Part shown: piece by piece, positions 1-5,616 of the stretch
Numbering within the stretch: position 1 is the stretch's first letter
How the letters are laid out: each line of letters starts with the position of its first letter
Source of the DNA: Sulfurimonas sp.
GTDB taxonomy: Bacteria; Campylobacterota; Campylobacteria; Campylobacterales; Sulfurimonadaceae
Reading direction: 5' to 3'
Assembly: GCA_026987995.1 (NCBI GenBank)
Contig: JALSMC010000320.1
Span: 1 to 5,827 of the forward strand
DNA length: 5,827 nt
Made by a program: the position numbers and the translations under genes
The notes under the pieces: model-generated
What the model saw: only the letters and a program-made list of their open reading frames with translations
Databases searched by the model: none
Told to the model about the DNA's origin: nothing

Positions 1-467
1 TCACTGATGACAATAGCAAAACCAATCCCACTAAAATGAATACCCATAGCTTTTGTTTTGTTCTCTAGGTTTAACTTTAGCATAACAAGTGATGCTCCAA
101 CTAGAAGTATCATAGCCGAGCCAAAGCCTGCAAACATGCGAGAGATAATCCATAAAAGTTCATTTTGTGTTGTGCCTAAAATGAGTGAAGTTAGTATACT
201 CAGAACTATACCCACACGAAAATAAAAGACCTTTTTTTGTATGTTTTTAAGAGAGATAGAAAAGAGTGCACCACTGAGGTAGCCAACAAAGTTAAGTGAG
301 GCTAAAACACCTGCTTGTGTAACTGATAGATAATCTTCTAGCATAGAGGGTAAGAGTGAAGTAAACGCAAAACGAGCCACCCCAACACCAATGATGATGG
401 CTAAAATACCTGCTAAAAGTATGCTCGCATTTGAGTTTTTATCTGATAAAGAGAAGATAGAGTACAC
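1..467 (-). CDS. MFS transporter, YbfB/YjiJ family (N-terminal part, runs off left edge)
   Basis: This reading frame is open to the window edge and gives the first 155 residues of a multi-span inner-membrane transporter. The opening helix, about residues 15-39, carries ILLAGILAIIIGVGVARFAF, which matches the N-terminal signature of YbfB/YjiJ-type major facilitator proteins as I remember them. Further hydrophobic spans lie at about 52-73, 81-100 and 105-131, and a fifth starts near 142. The family is predicted to be secondary transporters; the substrate is unknown. The only start codon after the upstream in-frame stop is GTG at 467, which leaves about 14 residues before the first helix, a sensible length. 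Its Shine-Dalgarno is poor and it lies inside the preceding small gene, so translation may be coupled to that gene. The likely transcript is rhodanese, small protein, transporter. The C-terminal two thirds or so lie outside the window. I am sure of an MFS protein and fairly sure of the subfamily. Confidence 0.88.
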   Translation of the reverse strand, partial: MYSIFSLSDKNSNASILLAGILAIIIGVGVARFAFTSLLPSMLEDYLSVTQAGVLASLNFVGYLSGALFSISLKNIQKKVFYFRVGIVLSILTSLILGTTQNELLWIISRMFAGFGSAMILLVGASLVMLKLNLENKTKAMGIHFSGIGFAIVIS

Positions 468-564
468 CCCAGAGTAAAAATATTATAAAGCCTAAAACAC
501 AAAAAACGATGATAAGTCTTACTGTGAAATAGTAGAGAAATTTTACAAAAGACGGAATTTTCAT
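439..564 (-). CDS. Small single-span membrane protein, 41 residues, hypothetical
   Basis: An ATG frame of 41 codons sits 10 bp after the rhodanese stop and overlaps the start of the MFS gene by 29 bp. The product begins MKIPSFVKFLYYF and is almost entirely hydrophobic and aromatic from residue 9 to the end, with one arginine (residue 16) near the start of the span and one as the final residue, so it would be a single transmembrane helix with very little outside it. I recognise no family. In favour: it fits the gap, it is in line with the genes on both sides, and its stop lies just inside the next gene, as in coupled operons. Against: the upstream sequence has no good ribosome-binding site, and short AT-rich frames can look hydrophobic by chance. 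It could be a small accessory subunit of the transporter or a translational leader for it; both are guesses. Confidence 0.5.
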   Translation of the reverse strand: MKIPSFVKFLYYFTVRLIIVFCVLGFIIFLLWGVLYLLFIR

Positions 565-574
565 AGTGTTTGAG

Positions 575-973
575 TTACTTTTTATAAGGGTAGACTTTCA
601 TTTTAAGTCTCTTTGTCGCATACTCCATACCACCTAAAATATTGGTGACCTTATAGTTTAACTCTTTTGACATCCAAGGGGCTATCATAGATGTTCTACT
701 ACCTGTATGGCAGATGATAGCAAAGGGTTTTGTTGTGTCAACTTTTGCATTTAACTCTTTTAAAAAAACATTAATGTTGTATTTTCCATCTTTATTCCAA
801 AACTCTATGGGAATTGCACCTTTTAAAAGTCCTTCTTCCCTCCATTCACCCACGGTTCTTACATCCACGATAGGCAAATCAGAGTTAAGCATTTCTTGTG
901 TTATATAGGCATTTTTAAGTTCTGCAAAAAGTGAAGCAGATAATAGTAATAGTAATAAAACGATTTTTTTCAA
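575..973 (-). CDS. Periplasmic rhodanese-like domain protein
   Basis: A 132-residue single-domain rhodanese with an export signal. The start MKKIVLLLLLL followed by SASLFA and then E is a classic Sec signal peptide, cleaved about 17 residues in, so the protein should act in the periplasm. The domain shows the DVRTVGEW motif near the N-terminus (CH2A-like) and the active-site loop CHTGSRT, whose cysteine would carry the persulfide; ILGGM near the end is also typical of the fold. Rhodaneses move sulfane sulfur from a donor such as thiosulfate or polysulfide to an acceptor; the substrate here cannot be read from the sequence. I chose TTG at 973 because GGAG lies six bases upstream and the product then begins in the usual MKKI fashion. 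A longer frame from TTG at 985 adds four residues but would put this ribosome-binding site inside the gene. It is probably the first gene of a minus-strand operon with the small membrane protein and the MFS transporter. Confidence 0.9.
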   Translation of the reverse strand: MKKIVLLLLLLSASLFAELKNAYITQEMLNSDLPIVDVRTVGEWREEGLLKGAIPIEFWNKDGKYNINVFLKELNAKVDTTKPFAIICHTGSRTSMIAPWMSKELNYKVTNILGGMEYATKRLKMKVYPYKK

Positions 974-979
974 TTTGTT

Positions 980-983
980 CTCC
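980..983 (-). promoter_or_regulatory. Ribosome-binding site of the rhodanese gene
   Basis: GGAG read on the minus strand, followed by six bases and then TTG at 973. It decides the start in favour of the inner TTG over the TTG at 985. Confidence 0.65.
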
Positions 984-1002
984 AAACTCTTTTATATTCT
1001 TG

Positions 1003-1012
1003 TATAATTATA
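1003..1012. promoter_or_regulatory. Candidate bidirectional promoter, palindromic -10 element
   Basis: TATAATTATA is self-complementary, so each strand carries a consensus TATAAT -10 hexamer (1003-1008 on plus, 1012-1007 on minus). It lies about 30 bp upstream of the rhodanese start on one side and upstream of the inverted-repeat element and the two-component operon on the other. Neither strand has a convincing -35 box at normal spacing. Campylobacterota sigma-70 promoters often lack one, so that does not rule it out. Its role is inferred from sequence and position only. Confidence 0.45.
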
Positions 1013-1025
1013 ACCATAATATCTA

Positions 1026-1057
1026 AGGGCATCTCTACAAACCCTGATATTTCTCAA
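1026..1057 (+). repeat. Left terminal inverted repeat of the element
   Basis: Pairs base for base with 1293 down to 1262 (positions sum to 2319). The only mismatch is T1050 against G1269, which would be a U-G wobble in plus-strand RNA. Confidence 0.9.
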
Positions 1058-1153
1058 CAATATAGCAAATATGCTAATACAAGGCAAAATTAGGCAGGAG
1101 CTACTAGTAGCTTCAAGTAATTTTAACGAAGTAGTAGTATGTTTGCTATATTG
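1058..1153 (+). repeat. Internal hairpin A of the element
   Basis: Bases 1058-1080 pair with 1153 down to 1131 (sum 2211). The outermost 12 pairs, CAATATAGCAAA with TTTGCTATATTG, are perfect, and the rest has two G-U-compatible positions (1070/1141 and 1073/1138) and one true mismatch (1077/1134). The apex holds a perfect 14-bp palindrome, AGCTACTAGTAGCT at 1099-1112, and AAAATTA (1086-1092) can pair with TAATTTT (1118-1124). It is followed by a tight CCC-TAC-GGG hairpin at 1154-1162. Confidence 0.8.
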
Positions 1154-1165
1154 CCCTACGGGAGC

Positions 1166-1258
1166 AAAAAAGAGAGGTAATCTTACACAAAATTTTTCAT
1201 CACCTTAGCTATGGCTATGGCTCAAAAAAAGTTTTGCACAATATCACCTCTCTTTTTT
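1166..1258 (+). repeat. Internal hairpin B of the element
   Basis: Thirteen perfect pairs join AAAAAAGAGAGGT (1166-1178) to ACCTCTCTTTTTT (1246-1258). After an internal loop, CAAAATTTTT (1188-1197) pairs with 1227-1236 with one G-U-compatible position (1193/1231). The A-run and T-run at the stem base resemble a bidirectional intrinsic terminator, but the stem is weak and its loop is long. Confidence 0.75.
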
Positions 1259-1261
1259 ACT

Positions 1262-1293
1262 TTGAGAAGTATCAGGGTTTGTAGAGATGCCCT
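1262..1293 (-). repeat. Right terminal inverted repeat of the element
   Basis: Complement of 1026-1057 with one mismatch. It begins TTGAGAAG and ends GAGATGCCCT. It lies inside the 5' extension of the overlapping open frame, which argues that the extension is not protein. Confidence 0.9.
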
Positions 1294-1297
1294 ACAT

Positions 1298-1301
1298 AGG
1301 A
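1298..1301 (+). promoter_or_regulatory. Ribosome-binding site of the 123-residue protein
   Basis: AGGA followed by five bases and ATG at 1307. It lies 4 bp beyond the end of the inverted-repeat element. It supports the 1307 start over an upstream in-frame ATG at 1211 that lies inside the element. Confidence 0.65.
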
Positions 1302-1306
1302 ATACA

Positions 1307-1678
1307 ATGGCAGCATCTGCAAAAGCGATAAACAATGCGAATAGACTCAGATACATTCGAGCATTAGAACGTTTTCATAAGGGTATGATTTCATTTTTAA
1401 TGAACACACCTGAACTTACTCATAAAAGTCTCAATAAAAAGATAGATAACTCTGTCAAACTTCTCAAACGAATTGATGAGATAGACCTTTATAAGGGTGA
1501 GCTAAAAGACCTGCAAATTCTTGTGAAAAAGATGATAGGGTATAAAGATTCTGAAGATGATATAGAGAGCATTAAAGAAGCGATTCTTTATGCTTCAAAC
1601 CAACTCGATAAAAACAAAAATGCTAAACGCTACAAAAAAGACAAACATGCAAACTCTATGTTTGATGACTGGGAATAG
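1307..1678 (+). CDS. Conserved-looking hypothetical helical protein, first gene of the two-component operon
   Basis: A soluble protein of 123 residues that I do not recognise. It has no signal peptide and no membrane span. The sequence is rich in Lys, Asp, Glu, Leu and Ile with heptad-like spacing (SLNKKIDNSVKLLKRIDEID is one such stretch), suggesting a mostly helical bundle or short coiled coil. The tail is basic (NKNAKRYKKDKHAN) and ends in the acidic SMFDDWE. The frame stays open back to an ATG at 1211, but 1211-1293 belongs to the inverted-repeat element and the extension MAMAQKKFCTIS is unlike the rest. ATG at 1307 has AGGA five bases upstream and is the better start. The stop lies 9 bp before the response-regulator gene, so the two are almost certainly co-transcribed. 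A role as an accessory or modulator of the two-component system is inferred from position alone. Confidence 0.75.
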   Translation: MAASAKAINNANRLRYIRALERFHKGMISFLMNTPELTHKSLNKKIDNSVKLLKRIDEIDLYKGELKDLQILVKKMIGYKDSEDDIESIKEAILYASNQLDKNKNAKRYKKDKHANSMFDDWE

Positions 1679-1687
1679 TTAAATAAG

Positions 1688-2341
1688 ATGGCAAGAATTC
1701 TCCTCCTTGAAGATGATGTTACATTAGGTGAAACACTCTGTGAGCTTTTAGAGTCAGAAGGTTATGAAGTAAGTTTAGTGACTCATGGTAGTCATGTCTT
1801 AGACCTAACATCAACTCAAGGTTTTGAGTTGATGCTTTTTGATGTTAATGTACCGGACTATAATGGTTTTGAGCTTTTACAAAGTCTTAGAGATGCAGGA
1901 GATGCCACTCCTTGTATCTTTTTAACATCTTTGAGCGACATAGCTTCACTCTCCAAAGGTTTTGGTGCTGGAGCTGATGACTATCTTAAAAAACCTTTTG
2001 ATTTTGATGAGCTCGTTGTTCGTGTAAAAGCGGTGTTAAGAAAGTCTTTTCAAACTCTTGAGAATGAAGTCAAATATAAAGATTTAGTATATAAGATAGT
2101 CAGTAATGAACTTTTTAATAAGGATAAGCTAATCCTTTTAGCACCCCAAGAGCAAAAACTTCTCACACTTTTTTTTAGAAATATAGATACGACAGTAAGC
2201 AAAGAAGAATTACTTTTTGAACTTAACCGAGAGAATGAGGCAAGTGAAGGAGCATTGCGAGTCTACATCACAAAACTACGTAAAGTTGGTTTAGAGATAC
2301 AGACTATAAAGGGTACAGGATATAGACTTGTTAGTCCATGA
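1688..2341 (+). CDS. OmpR/PhoB-family response regulator
   Basis: A 217-residue DNA-binding response regulator. The receiver domain fills about residues 1-118: the acidic pair at 9-10 (LLLEDD), phospho-acceptor Asp52 in LFDVNVPDYNG, the switch Thr80 in IFLTS, and Lys102 in LKKPF are all present, so it should be phosphorylated normally. The C-terminal winged-helix domain, about 125-215, carries the recognition-helix segment GALRVYITKLRKVG and the closing IKGTGYRL hairpin of the OmpR class. Length is normal, and MARILLLEDD is a typical start, although the ribosome-binding site before it is weak, which fits coupling to the gene 9 bp upstream. Its end overlaps the kinase gene by 14 bp, so the two form a cognate pair. 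Targets cannot be read from the sequence; the flanking export and transporter operons are natural candidates. Confidence 0.96.
   Translation: MARILLLEDDVTLGETLCELLESEGYEVSLVTHGSHVLDLTSTQGFELMLFDVNVPDYNGFELLQSLRDAGDATPCIFLTSLSDIASLSKGFGAGADDYLKKPFDFDELVVRVKAVLRKSFQTLENEVKYKDLVYKIVSNELFNKDKLILLAPQEQKLLTLFFRNIDTTVSKEELLFELNRENEASEGALRVYITKLRKVGLEIQTIKGTGYRLVSP
2317..2320 (+). promoter_or_regulatory. Ribosome-binding site of the histidine kinase, inside the regulator gene
   Basis: AGGA followed by seven bases and TTG at 2328. It supports the non-ATG start. The ATG at 2338 is in another frame and stops after 16 codons. Confidence 0.6.
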
Positions 2342-3386
2342 GAAAAAAGCTTTTTGGAAGTTCTTTAGTATCTACTTTGGAAGTGTAGCTTTACTTATTT
2401 TAGCGGCTGGGTATTTTTACTACGGAGAACAACAAAAGGTACAGTTAGAAAAAGAGCACTTCTCTATGATAGAGCATATACGAAAACTTAAGATGGATCA
2501 GCATGACAAGCATACAGAGGGAATAGAACATACTGTTTCACTCAAAAAAATGATAAATTTTAATATAAATAACTTTGAGGTAAAAGAGGACTACTTCATT
2601 GCATATCTACCTTATGACTGGAAGGGACGATACTATCTTGTAAAAAAATCGAAAAAACTTTTTCATGAACATCTGTTAAACATTAAAATAAAAATAATTG
2701 CACTACAACTATCTTTACTTTTTCTCTTCGCATTTATAAGTTATCATCTCTCTATGAGAGCTTTAGTCCCCATGCAAGAAGCGATAGTAAAACTGGATAG
2801 TTTTTCAAAAGATTTGATTCATGATCTTAATACTCCTGTTACTTCTATACTCTTAAATACAAAAATTTTAGAAAGAACTCTTAGTGAAGATTCTAAAGCA
2901 CTTCAAAGAATAAAGCGGAGTGCACAAGAGATAGGAGAGTTACATATGAGCTTAACAACACTACTAGAAGAAGATACTTTTGTTATGCAAAATGAGAATA
3001 TTTTTGAGATTGTTGATGAGCTTGTTAATACCCAAAAAAGTATCTGTGGTGACATACGATTTATCGTTGAGAGCAGTCACTTAGAAGCTAAAGTAAATAA
3101 AAATGCTTTTAAACAAATCCTGAGTAATGTAATTTCAAATGCTTGTAAATATAATAAGAAAAAAGGAAGTGTAAAAATATATGCCAAAAATAGAACACTT
3201 TATATACAAGACACAGGCATTGGTATCTCTAATCCCGAAAATATTTTCCAGAGAAACTATAAAGAGCAAAAAAGTGGTCATGGAATAGGACTGGATATCG
3301 CCAAACGATTATGTGACTCGATGGATATAGATATCTCAGCCTCTTCTACAGTTGGGGAGGGAACACTAGTAAGAGTAAAGTTTTAA
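2328..3386 (+). CDS. Membrane sensor histidine kinase
   Basis: A 352-residue inner-membrane kinase, partner of the preceding regulator. TM1 is about residues 12-32 and TM2 about 121-143, enclosing an extracytoplasmic sensor of roughly 88 residues. The sensor is histidine-rich near its start: His44, 50, 59, 62 and 68, including DQHDKHTEGIEH. After TM2 only about 22 residues precede the H-box, so there is no room for a full HAMP domain. The phospho-acceptor is His165 in DLIHDLNTPVTSIL. The ATPase domain shows the N-box (QILSNVISNACKYN, about 263-276), G1 box DTGIGI (295-300) and G2 box GHGIGLDIA (317-325), so the catalytic parts look intact. The start is TTG within the regulator gene, supported by AGGA seven bases upstream; no in-frame ATG occurs before TM1. 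The signal is unknown; metal sensing is possible from the histidines but unproven. The stop overlaps the stop of the convergent gene by 4 bp. Confidence 0.94.
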   Translation: MLVHEKKAFWKFFSIYFGSVALLILAAGYFYYGEQQKVQLEKEHFSMIEHIRKLKMDQHDKHTEGIEHTVSLKKMINFNINNFEVKEDYFIAYLPYDWKGRYYLVKKSKKLFHEHLLNIKIKIIALQLSLLFLFAFISYHLSMRALVPMQEAIVKLDSFSKDLIHDLNTPVTSILLNTKILERTLSEDSKALQRIKRSAQEIGELHMSLTTLLEEDTFVMQNENIFEIVDELVNTQKSICGDIRFIVESSHLEAKVNKNAFKQILSNVISNACKYNKKKGSVKIYAKNRTLYIQDTGIGISNPENIFQRNYKEQKSGHGIGLDIAKRLCDSMDIDISASSTVGEGTLVRVKF

Positions 3387-4822
3387 AAACTATAAGTGAT
3401 ATCTGCAAAAACCCTATCATTGTCACTGATGGCACTTGCAAAAGGTTTATCCTCTGTTTTAGCAGGTTTAAGATAGTCAATAACACCGAAATTTGCGACT
3501 AGTGCATCTGCTACATCATACTCGAGTGAAAACCTAGCAAACCCACCATATTGCCAGTTATGTCCAAACATACTGAGTAAGGCTGTTGTATTAATTGTAT
3601 CGTTAGAAAATGAGTGAGTTGCACGAATGGCAGTTTGCATTTCATTTTCCTCAGTATAGTCGGGGATAACCCCAAAAGTATATCCTGACATCTGTTTTTC
3701 GTAGTTTAGGAGATGCTTATTGGCTACTTCAAGTGATAAAACTGTATCTTTAATTCCCATATAGTCAAGACCGACAAGGGTGTCAAGACGATTTTTTTCA
3801 TCTTTTGTAGAGTTATACTTGAGTCCATTTATGTAGGCGAGTTCTGTTTTAAAGAGCCAAGAACCTTTGACTATGTTAAACGCAGACCCTAACATTTGGA
3901 TTTTTGAAACAACTCTTTGACCATTCACAGGAGTTCCTTCTAAATGCCATCTTGAGTCAAGAACATCAGCCCCATAAAAAGAGATGTCCCATCCTGAAAA
4001 GACACCGTTGAGTGCAAAAGCATATTGAGTATCATCAATCGTACTTGTGGGTTGTGCTAAAGGTATAAAAGGATTAGGAGCACCTGGAAAAACTACATCT
4101 GCTGGAAAGTACTCTCCAAAAGGTGCCGCTTCAAGAAAAATTCTACTCTCAAAAATAGCCATAGCAGAGAGGTTCCATGAGCCTAAATAGTAGTCTACTT
4201 TAAGCATAGAAGTACTTAAACGCAGGTCTTCTATGTCTGTCATACCTGGGAGTCTGTTGTCAAGTGGGTTGATAACATCGGTTATACGAATACTATCGGA
4301 CTTTCCCCATACAACTATCTGTCTTCCAAGTTTGAGGTCAATGTCTTTAGTAATACGACCTTGGATGTAAGTGTCATCAAAACGCAGCTGTGTTTGGTAG
4401 GCATCTAGTGTAGCTTGGTTATATGCTTTGTCGTGGAGGTCATAGACAGCGTCATAAAAACCATCTCCACTTATGCGAACTTTCCAGTCACTATTTATCT
4501 TATAATCAAGTTGCAAAAAGAGAGCAGTTTGAGCTTGGTTGAATCCACTATACTCAACACCATCGACAATATGCTCTCTATATCCATAAGCACTTTTAAA
4601 CGCGAGGTTTCCATTAAAAGAGAAATTTGATGGTGTTTGTTCTATCTTTACAACTTCACTTTGAACTATCTCATCTTCGCCAAAACCATCTAAGTCTGCA
4701 TCTTCTTGACTCTCTTCTTGCATCTCAAAACCATCAAGTGCATCAAAACCATCTAAGTCATCTGCGTTTAAAGAGCTAAAAGCTAAAACTGAGAGAAGTG
4801 TAAACGATACAAGAGTCTTCAT
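3383..4822 (-). CDS. Outer-membrane beta-barrel protein, DUF1302-like
   Basis: A 479-residue exported protein. Residues 1-20 form a signal peptide (MKTLVSFTLLSVLAFSSLNA, cleavage before DD). Residues 21-60 are an acidic, low-complexity linker with three LDGF motifs (about 23-26, 29-32 and 44-47). The rest alternates polar and aromatic residues as in beta-barrel strands and ends in ITYSF; a C-terminal Phe is the usual signature for outer-membrane insertion. The stretch LKLGRQIVVWGKSDSI followed by DVINPLDNRLPG (about 164-193) resembles the GRQ-WG-NP-D signature of DUF1302-type proteins often encoded next to RND/MMPL pumps. Role: probably the outer-membrane partner or channel of the upstream exporter; the substrate is unknown. 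Its start is 1 bp from the preceding stop (TAG-T-ATG) with a weak ribosome-binding site, suggesting translational coupling. The barrel call is firm; the DUF1302 assignment is from memory of the family. Confidence 0.85.
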   Translation of the reverse strand: MKTLVSFTLLSVLAFSSLNADDLDGFDALDGFEMQEESQEDADLDGFGEDEIVQSEVVKIEQTPSNFSFNGNLAFKSAYGYREHIVDGVEYSGFNQAQTALFLQLDYKINSDWKVRISGDGFYDAVYDLHDKAYNQATLDAYQTQLRFDDTYIQGRITKDIDLKLGRQIVVWGKSDSIRITDVINPLDNRLPGMTDIEDLRLSTSMLKVDYYLGSWNLSAMAIFESRIFLEAAPFGEYFPADVVFPGAPNPFIPLAQPTSTIDDTQYAFALNGVFSGWDISFYGADVLDSRWHLEGTPVNGQRVVSKIQMLGSAFNIVKGSWLFKTELAYINGLKYNSTKDEKNRLDTLVGLDYMGIKDTVLSLEVANKHLLNYEKQMSGYTFGVIPDYTEENEMQTAIRATHSFSNDTINTTALLSMFGHNWQYGGFARFSLEYDVADALVANFGVIDYLKPAKTEDKPFASAISDNDRVFADITYSF

Positions 4823-4823
4823 A

Positions 4824-5606
4824 CTAAATACCGCGTTCTAGTGTTCTTGTTGTGAAAAGTGACTCATCTAAATCTTGATTGTATTGAGTGTCAGAGAACT
4901 TAAAAATAGACTTATGAAGTGTTTTTTTGCCTTTCTTTGTCACCATTTGTATCTCTTTTGCTGTCCAAATACCATCGATTAGTTCTAAATCTTTTACTAT
5001 CATATATTTTAGTTTTTTTCCTGCTTTGATGTAGTTTAGTGCTTGGATAACTACAAAGTTATCTTGTCTTACAAACATGATACTTTTCGTGTATCCAGTT
5101 TCGTTTACAGTCTTTTCACTTTTAGGAGTTACAAGTAGTTGCCAAACTTTATGACCCTGTGCTTTTGTTTCTTTCATTATCTTGTAGTTATAATCTTCTA
5201 CATTTCTACTTGTCATATCGGAGTATGTAAAATCACTTCCCATAAAAGAAGAACTCTTGTCACTCGAAGCGATGCGTTTTACTTTTTGAAGAGCTGGAAG
5301 ATAAAGCCACTGGTCATCATCAAGGTTTGAGTCATCATAGTCATAAGTTAAAAATGCAGTGTCTTTTACATCAGCTGGTGTTAAAAAGAAAAGTAGTTTG
5401 AGTGTGTCCTCACCCTTTTTCTTCGTGTATGTTTTAAGATCACGAACTCTTTTTTTTCCACTTTTATCTATAAGGATCATTTTCATATTTGCGGTGATGT
5501 TATCACCCTCATCTCTATCGCTTACTTTTTGTGCTATCTCTTGTGCCGTTATTGCAAAGAGAGATGTGAGTGTTAGTATGCTTATAAGTAGTGTTTTAAG
5601 TAACAT
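4824..5606 (-). CDS. LolA-like outer membrane lipoprotein-sorting protein, RND-associated
   Basis: A 260-residue periplasmic protein. A Sec signal peptide (MLLKTLLISILTLTSLFA) ends near residue 18; there is no lipobox cysteine, so the protein should be soluble. The body carries the hallmark of the 'outer membrane lipoprotein-sorting' family, DDDQWLYLPAL (96-106) followed by VKRIASSDKSSSFMGSDFTYSDM (109-131). The family has a LolA/LolB-like half-barrel fold that holds lipid or lipoprotein acyl chains, and members are commonly encoded beside MMPL/RND exporters, as here. It is therefore probably the periplasmic carrier between the pump and the outer-membrane barrel; true lipoprotein sorting is not implied. 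Length is normal. The start is ATG at 5606 with AGGA (5616-5613) six bases upstream. The gap to the exporter gene is 10 bp and to the barrel gene 1 bp. Confidence 0.92.
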   Translation of the reverse strand: MLLKTLLISILTLTSLFAITAQEIAQKVSDRDEGDNITANMKMILIDKSGKKRVRDLKTYTKKKGEDTLKLLFFLTPADVKDTAFLTYDYDDSNLDDDQWLYLPALQKVKRIASSDKSSSFMGSDFTYSDMTSRNVEDYNYKIMKETKAQGHKVWQLLVTPKSEKTVNETGYTKSIMFVRQDNFVVIQALNYIKAGKKLKYMIVKDLELIDGIWTAKEIQMVTKKGKKTLHKSIFKFSDTQYNQDLDESLFTTRTLERGI

Positions 5607-5612
5607 AATATT

Positions 5613-5616
5613 TCCT
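5613..5616 (-). promoter_or_regulatory. Ribosome-binding site of the LolA-like gene
   Basis: AGGA on the minus strand, six bases before ATG at 5606, located directly after the exporter stop codon, as in tightly packed operons. Confidence 0.65.

Larger units (their letters stand above)
1026..1293. mobile_element. MITE-like inverted-repeat element, non-coding
   Basis: This segment of about 268 bp is bounded by 32-bp inverted repeats, 1026-1057 and 1262-1293, that match at 31 of 32 positions (the exception is 1050 against 1269). The outer ends read AGGGCATCTCTAC and its complement. Inside are two more long hairpins, so almost the whole segment can fold as a three-armed structure. A TA dinucleotide flanks both ends (1024-1025 and 1293-1294), which could be a target duplication but is too short to prove it. 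No credible protein is encoded. Size, long terminal repeats and lack of a gene fit a miniature inverted-repeat transposable element moved by a transposase elsewhere. The GGGCATCTCTA ends recall some IS5-like insertion sequences, but that comparison is from memory. The element ends 4 bp before the ribosome-binding site at 1298. Alternatives are a structured RNA or leader that arose in place. Confidence 0.72.

Noticed and set aside
714..908. 64-codon plus-strand open frame
   Set aside because: It is antisense to the rhodanese gene, which has a clear signal peptide and active site; there is no family resemblance or ribosome-binding site.
1166..1258. Hairpin B as a bidirectional intrinsic terminator
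   Set aside because: An A-run and T-run flank a GAGAGGT/ACCTCTC stem, but the loop exceeds 60 bases, the stem is AT-rich, and it belongs to a larger symmetric element. A terminator here would also cut off the operon downstream. It could still act as an attenuator.
1234..1262. Outward promoter in the right end of the element for the two-component operon
   Set aside because: TTGCAC at 1234 resembles a -35 box, but no good -10 sequence lies at the right distance.
1026..1293. CRISPR array or riboswitch
   Set aside because: The repeats are inverted rather than direct and regularly spaced, and I see no known riboswitch consensus. Terminal inverted repeats fit a mobile element better.
2338..2388. 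ATG at 2338 (ATGA overlap with the regulator stop) as the kinase start
   Set aside because: That frame meets a stop after 16 codons; the kinase frame is a different one and uses TTG at 2328.
4415..4630. 71-codon plus-strand open frame
   Set aside because: It is the shadow of the outer-membrane barrel gene on the other strand.
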